From Gnetum montanum (Eukaryota > Streptophyta > Gnetopsida > Gnetales > Gnetaceae): a stretch of 26,721 nt of DNA. Location of the stretch: assembly GCA_015680685.1 (NCBI GenBank), contig MNCI01033626.1:1-26721 (forward strand), written 5' to 3'. The position numbers and the translations under genes were made by a program. The number at the start of each line of letters is the position of its first letter. Within the stretch, counting starts at the first letter, position 1. Positions 21,987 to 26,721 of this stretch are shown here, one piece after another. The notes below the pieces were generated by a model. The model did not search any database. It had not been told where the DNA came from and was given only the letters and a program-made list of their open reading frames with translations.

Positions 21987-21995
21987 AAAGAGGAG
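21987..21995 (+). promoter_or_regulatory. Polypurine tract
   Basis: AAAGAGGAG lies four bases before the TG of the 3' LTR, where the plus-strand DNA primer is expected. It is short, and CTAA separates it from the LTR, so it may be partly mutated. Confidence 0.6.
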
Positions 21996-21999
21996 CTAA

Positions 22000-23732
22000 T
22001 GAAACACCACAAAATTCAAGAAATAGCACTTGAATAACAAATTTGTCTAAGTGTCACCACAAGGCAAATTTTCTCTAAGTGTTTGGCCCATGTTTCCATT
22101 GCTAGAGCTACACTCTAGAGTGTAGCCAGCATAGCATGCAACATAGAACCAGATTTGCAAAATCTTCTAAGTGTCAAATAGTAGCTGTAGAAATTTTTCT
22201 AAGTGTCTTACTACTCTCATATCCCTCTTGCTATGCTCTCTAGCATAGTAGCACTCTAGTGGCTAGTTTTCACTAATGTCAAGCCAGAAGTTGTTAAGCT
22301 AGCTCAACATGGAAGAGGTGTTTGGCAAAATTTCTAACTCTTGAAGCTACCCCTCTTGCTACACTCTTAAGTATAACTAGTGTAGCAAGAATAAGGATTG
22401 CAATTTTTGCCAAATTTTTTCTAAGTGTCCATGCTACACCCTACCCCAACTTGTTATGCTTACAAGTGTAGCAAGAATAGTAGCATTGGACTTTAGTTTT
22501 TGCAAAATTTGCCTAACTATTGTGCTACACTCTAGAGTGTAGCTAGTGTAGTAATAAGAAACTACCTCCAAAAGCTTCCAGAGCTTAGCATAGGGCTTTA
22601 TTCTAGCTCTAGCACTCCTCTTTCAAGTAGGATCAGCAACTTGCTCTCTTTCTATACCCCTCTATGTCCCAAAATTGTACCTATGTTCAATCCCACTCAA
22701 AAGGGGGAAGAATGTAGTCCTAGAGCATAGCCTCCAAATTGCACTATTTGCAAGTACATTGTGGTCTTGGCACATGCAATTTTGGCAATGTAGCCATGGC
22801 CTGGAAGTCCCTGGGGGTCCAGTGGAGCATATCAAAGTATAGCACTAGTTGCTCTAGTGGGAGCATAGCAAAAGTTAGCGTAGCCCCACCTATCCCTTTA
22901 CCACATGGCACTCAATCCACACTTCATGCTATCCCTAAGCCTATAAATACCCCTGCATTCCACTCTCTAGGGGTTGGAAATTCATTCTAGTAATGGGCAT
23001 TTAAAGCATTTGGCTAGCAAAATCCAAGTAGTAGTTAGCATCTCAAAGTACCATTTGGCACTCGAAGCACCTTGAGCACCCTGTATACCAGAGCATATGA
23101 GCATCTTGGCAATCCCTTTACATCCCACTTAGTATTACAGTGCACCGCAAACTCGTAGGACACCACGGTAGCCAACCTAGTAGGAACAAACCTCACAGCG
23201 GACGTCAGACTTCACCCTGAGATATCCCAGAGACTTTGGCTACATTGCTACTATGCCTATTTGTACACCACGTACATCTTCAAAGCTTAGTTGTAATTGC
23301 TACGCTCCCTATCTAGTGTGGTACCATTCTTTCTTTCTCTCAAACTCCATCACATTTTAAGCATTTCCTCCATTGCATTTTAAGCATTTTCTTTGACATT
23401 CAGTATCGCATTTGCATTTTTCACTATTCTACAGATTTTCTTGCATACTTGTACTATCATTCTAGTGCTAGAAAACCCTGCTACGCCTAGGCTTAGCTAA
23501 ACTTGGCATTGCCAAGAACACCATCAACACTCGCATTTTCAATTAACTAGGCCACCCCTTGGTTGCACTTGATATCTTAGTTGCAATCAACAAAGTTTGT
23601 ATTTGATTGACAAGACCATTTAGGGTGCTCTACCTTCATTTCCTAGTAGAGGCCCTCATGCAGAGGCAAGGTCAAGGCTATGCACCCAAGAATCCCTTGG
23701 TGTTCTAGCTGCCAATGTTTTCAGTCGCTACA
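22000..23732 (+). repeat. 3' LTR (1733 bp)
   Basis: This copy starts TGAAACACCACAAAA and ends GCTACA. It aligns throughout with 6046-7788 and keeps the TATA box at 22942-22949. It contains two perfect copies of the palindrome GCTACACTCTAGAGTGTAGC, at 22107-22126 and 22524-22543; the first corresponds to a one-pair-mismatched version at 6153-6172 in the other LTR. The open frame at 22739-22990 has no counterpart meaning and is not called a gene. Confidence 0.93.
22942..22949 (+). promoter_or_regulatory. TATA box of the 3' LTR
   Basis: TATAAATA, followed by CCCCTGCATT, matches the 5' LTR box. In this copy it would drive transcription out into the right flank if still active. Confidence 0.7.
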
Positions 23733-23737
23733 TTATA
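23733..23737. repeat. Target-site duplication, right copy (TTATA)
   Basis: TTATA follows the terminal CA of the 3' LTR and matches 6041-6045 exactly. Confidence 0.9.
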
Positions 23738-26721
23738 TTCATGTGGAGTGTAATTTGGGGTACAATATGAATTATTTCTCAATTCTTAGTATCTTTGGAT
23801 TGTTGAGTTAAAATGGATATAGAAGAAATTAAAATTTCTTTTTGCTACAAATTAATTTAGCATAAGCCTGTTACAAGTCCTTATGTTTAAGGATGCTAGT
23901 GAAAATAATCAACTTGGAATAAGAATTTTAACAAAAACTCATGGCTAGAGTTATAAGTAATTTGACAAGATTATAGTTAAAAAATGCACTACAATGTTAC
24001 TAATGGAAATCCTTTATGACTAATTGTTGGATTTCTACTCTGGAAAGTAAAAGAAAATAGTTGAAACCAGGGAATAGTGGAGGTCTACAAGATTTATGAA
24101 ATGATATCCAAAGTTGTTGGAAAAACAATGAATTAGGAGTTAACATTATTAAACCAAAATCCTTTCTCTAACAAGAGAAAAAATTATTAACATAGCTATT
24201 CATTTTAATTATTTTTGCTACCTAAGAAACAACATCTGCTCAAGAGAAAAAATGGATTTTTTATCAGTAACATTGCATCATGACTCTTCCCTTCACAAAT
24301 CATCAAAACCAATGAATTCCTAACTCACATGCATGTAGAAAATTTGACAATAATGATTGAAATTCTCAAATGAAAATGGTTAGCCCTAACACATGGCAGC
24401 ATTGGTAGTATGACCAAGCTAAGCTAGAAACACAAAAATATTATTAAACATTCAATGATGGTTCAGTTTGACTAGAGAGGACCAGTTGCAAACCCTAAAA
24501 GAAACAACCAAACAAGAAAAATGGATAGTTTAAATTCCAATGTGATGGAAATGATGGAAGTGGTGCTGATGCAAGGACCATGATGGCTAGAGACTGGTTT
24601 TCCTCCACTAGTAATGGAGCTAAAAGTGCCAATATTTGTAGGACAAAGATGAGCCAACAAGTGAAGCTCAAAACATTTCCGCAATCACTAGAATATACAA
24701 CAACATACCAAGGATGTTGGACAAGGCTACAAATCTAACACATGTCTACTCATCACAGTGACACCACTTTTGCCAATGGGTAACATGGTAGCAAGGTAAT
24801 GGACAATGTGGTTGGTGAAGGCAGCAACGCAATGGACAATGGGGCAATGAAGGTAGTGAGGCAATGGTGATACGATGGCAACAAACCCTTATGCCCAAAC
24901 TACACCAGAAAAATCACATTTCATATTTCAAGCTCAAAGTTGTGGTGAATTATTATTAAAAAACATTACATATACCATGGTAATTATGAGTGATAACATA
25001 AGTTTGAAGAGGTAGTATATGCACAACTGGCAAGGTTATAATGGGCGACTCTATAGAGCTTTATTTATTCAAAATAAATTTCCATGTGAAGGTTGTATAG
25101 AAACCTAACTAAGTTTCCTAGATATTGTTATTTGAAAGGACACTTGCTAATTGTGGCATATATTTTTGCAATTTTTGTAACTTCCTATGATAACTTTGAT
25201 GATATTTGTTACCAAGGGAACACTTGACAACCCTATCTTAAATTTCTCATAATCCCCATTAAAACTATAACTCCTAAGATGGTTATAAATTTATATGCCT
25301 AAGATATTTGTAAGCCCCATAACTCTTCATAGTTATTGTAACTACCTTAAGGTTACTATAAAAGGACCTTCATAGGTAGAATTAAAGGGAGGAAGATTTG
25401 GAAAAATACATTTGAAGAATTCTTGTAAGATGGCTTATTAAAGACATCAATTTGGCTACTTTGTTTTAATCTTGTGAGTTCATTTCTTTTCATTTTGTTT
25501 TAGTTATTTAGCTAATGGTTTAGATAATATCGTGCTTGGAAATTAAGTTTGGAATTTGTCCTAGATTGCTTTTATAGCTTTGTTTTTGCACAATATTAAC
25601 CTTCTATTAGATTAGCCATAGAAGATCTTATGTTGTGGAAGAGCTTCAAGAGCAATTTAATAGTAATATCTTAACAAAATTGTCTATTCTGAGCATAGAG
25701 AATCTAGGAAAATCTTTGGTATTTTGGGACAACTAAAATAGCTTAATTATTTTAAAGTGTATTGCCTTAGTATTTCAATCAAGAAAATTTCAAATTTTTG
25801 GGGTTTTGTTGAATGCAATCTTAAATAACTATTAACTAGCCAAAATATAAACTCATAGTTTGTAATTTATGTAGCAATTTTTGGTAGTAAAATAAGATTA
25901 TCTTTAGCAAATTGCTTGTTGGGCTCAAAAAATCTGGAGAATTCGTAGCTATTGAATTAGAAATAACTTTATTAAGGAGTGTTTCCTCATGTCAATTTAT
26001 CTTACTTAAATATTTGAGATTTCATAGAAATTTACTTTTCTTTTCTTTCTTTTTATAAGTTCATTGAATCTTGCTATATTTCTAGTTTTCTTGTGGAACT
26101 TTTCTTTCGGGGAAACTAGGAGTGGATTGGCAATATTATGCTCAAACGTTTTTGCAATATTTTATGTGTTAGTAGTTATTATAAGGATCATATAGACTAA
26201 GTGATTGAACAAAATAGGAATATTCAACAATTCACAATATTTGAAAAAGTTAGTTGAATCTCTTTTATGATAGCCAATTCCAGTTTTATTCACAGCCTAG
26301 CCATTTCAACATTTGCAACAACAAACGCATACTCACGTCTAGTATGTTTTATAACTATTGAGTTTATTTGGAGGTATCTGGGCCTTGGTGTTGCTAGAGA
26401 CCAATAAGCACCTAAACCCTATTTGAAGAACACCTTCGATCCTATGACTTCTTGAAGGTCACGAGACTATGAGGCCACCCCACTTGGTAGTTCGGTCCCA
26501 AATTGCCAACAACAACATGCTAGAATATTCCTTGGCTTAATTATCCATACCTTCTACATATAGTTGCACCTTGTATTGCTATAGATAATGTATGAAACTC
26601 TTTATTTTTGTATGGCTTCTCGTTCATCTTTCTTAAAGATTTCCAAGAATGTCTCTAATTTATAACTTAGTATCAATTATGCTAAGATATGCTCTTCCCA
26701 TAATATTTGGAAATTCTTATT
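23738..26721. other. AT-rich right flank without a recognisable gene
   Basis: If the element is removed, this sequence joins the left flank at 6040, so it should be the continuation of the DNA holding the older minus-strand gypsy pol. I looked on the minus strand at 23.94-24.24 kb for the expected protease and found nothing convincing. AATGGACAATG-type words recur at about 24795-24870. A minus-strand open frame at 24472-24684 (70 codons) has no recognised motif. A TATA-like box at 25357-25364 lies in sequence that could be an LTR promoter, but no LTR end or partner copy is visible. Confidence 0.5.
25357..25364 (+). promoter_or_regulatory. Candidate TATA box in the right flank
   Basis: TATAAAAG sits in CTATAAAAGGACC, a good plant TATA context. 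No ORF of note follows within the window, so it may belong to a decayed LTR, or be chance in AT-rich DNA. Confidence 0.3.

Larger units (their letters stand above)
20367..21999. other. 3' untranslated region of the element
   Basis: No gene is firmly supported. A minus-strand open frame at 20764-21012 (82 codons; Ser, Glu, Lys and Asp-rich, e.g. REASEVVAGDDDVSAQDS) and readable minus-strand text at about 20510-20600 (FGRLAKCLRAFLEDQQHAKG) could be remnants of a second antisense ORF, because Tat elements often carry one here. A plus-strand open frame of 125 codons covers 20725-21102 and is hydrophobic and Cys/Leu/Ser-rich, probably the shadow of that minus-strand text. CAGATGTAAT(A/G)CAA occurs twice, near 21334 and 21392. 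Confidence 0.45.
6046..23732 (+). mobile_element. Complete, inactive Ty3/gypsy Tat-lineage LTR retrotransposon, about 17.7 kb
   Basis: Two LTRs (6046-7788 and 22000-23732) share the ends TGAAACACCAC and GCT(G/A)CA and are flanked by TTATA on both sides. Between them come a primer-binding site, gag, protease, RT, RNase H, a second archaeal-type RNase H, integrase and a polypurine tract, all on the plus strand, plus a minus-strand gene between protease and RT. The order protease-RT-RNase H-integrase is that of Ty3/gypsy, and the second RNase H is the hallmark of the Tat lineage. By eye the LTRs differ at roughly one position in ten, mostly transitions, so the insertion is old. Every ORF carries stops and several catalytic or metal-binding residues are lost, so it cannot move by itself. 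It landed about 400 bp upstream (relative to the minus strand) of the older gypsy pol fragment. Confidence 0.93.

Noticed and set aside
26450-26520. Possible second primer-binding site (TGGTAGTTCGGTCCC) and LTR end
   Set aside because: No matching tRNA end that I recognise, no clear LTR boundary and no partner LTR in the window.

Overview
The window looks like intergenic DNA from a plant with a large, repeat-rich nuclear genome. It is AT-rich and CpG-poor, holds no intact host gene, tRNA or rRNA that I can see, and is dominated by an old, complete but dead LTR retrotransposon. The size and age of that element and the style of decay (transitions far outnumbering indels) would fit a gymnosperm, but that placement is only an inference.

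Layout. Positions 1-6040 are the left flank: featureless AT-rich DNA, an inverted repeat around 3140-4398, and a decayed minus-strand Ty3/gypsy pol fragment (about 4450-5630). An element of about 17.7 kb (6046-23732) is inserted there. It has LTRs of 1743 and 1733 bp, both TG...CA, and is bracketed by a perfect 5-bp duplication, TTATA. The right flank (23738-26721) holds no recognisable gene.

Inside the element the order is 5' LTR, primer-binding site, gag, protease, an AT-rich tandem array, a large ANTISENSE gene, non-coding DNA, a 31-bp tandem array, then RT, RNase H, a second (archaeal-type) RNase H and integrase, a second array related to the 31-bp array, a 3' untranslated region, a polypurine tract and the 3' LTR. 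The two RNase H domains place it in the Tat lineage of Ty3/gypsy elements (relatives of Ogre, Grande and Retand).

The main point of interest is the 4.6-kb segment between protease and RT (about 11.88-16.49 kb). It carries a minus-strand gene of about 575 codons with at least one good, in-frame, plant-type intron. The gene has decayed in the same style as pol (C-to-T stop codons, almost no frameshifts), so it was probably coding when the element inserted. Additional and antisense ORFs are known in Tat elements, but those I know of lie before gag or after pol, not between protease and RT. The segment ends in a splice-acceptor-like site directly followed by an open pol frame, so it may have been a giant intron in the sense transcript. 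Related short tandem repeats flank the RT-integrase block on both sides. I do not recognise the antisense protein.
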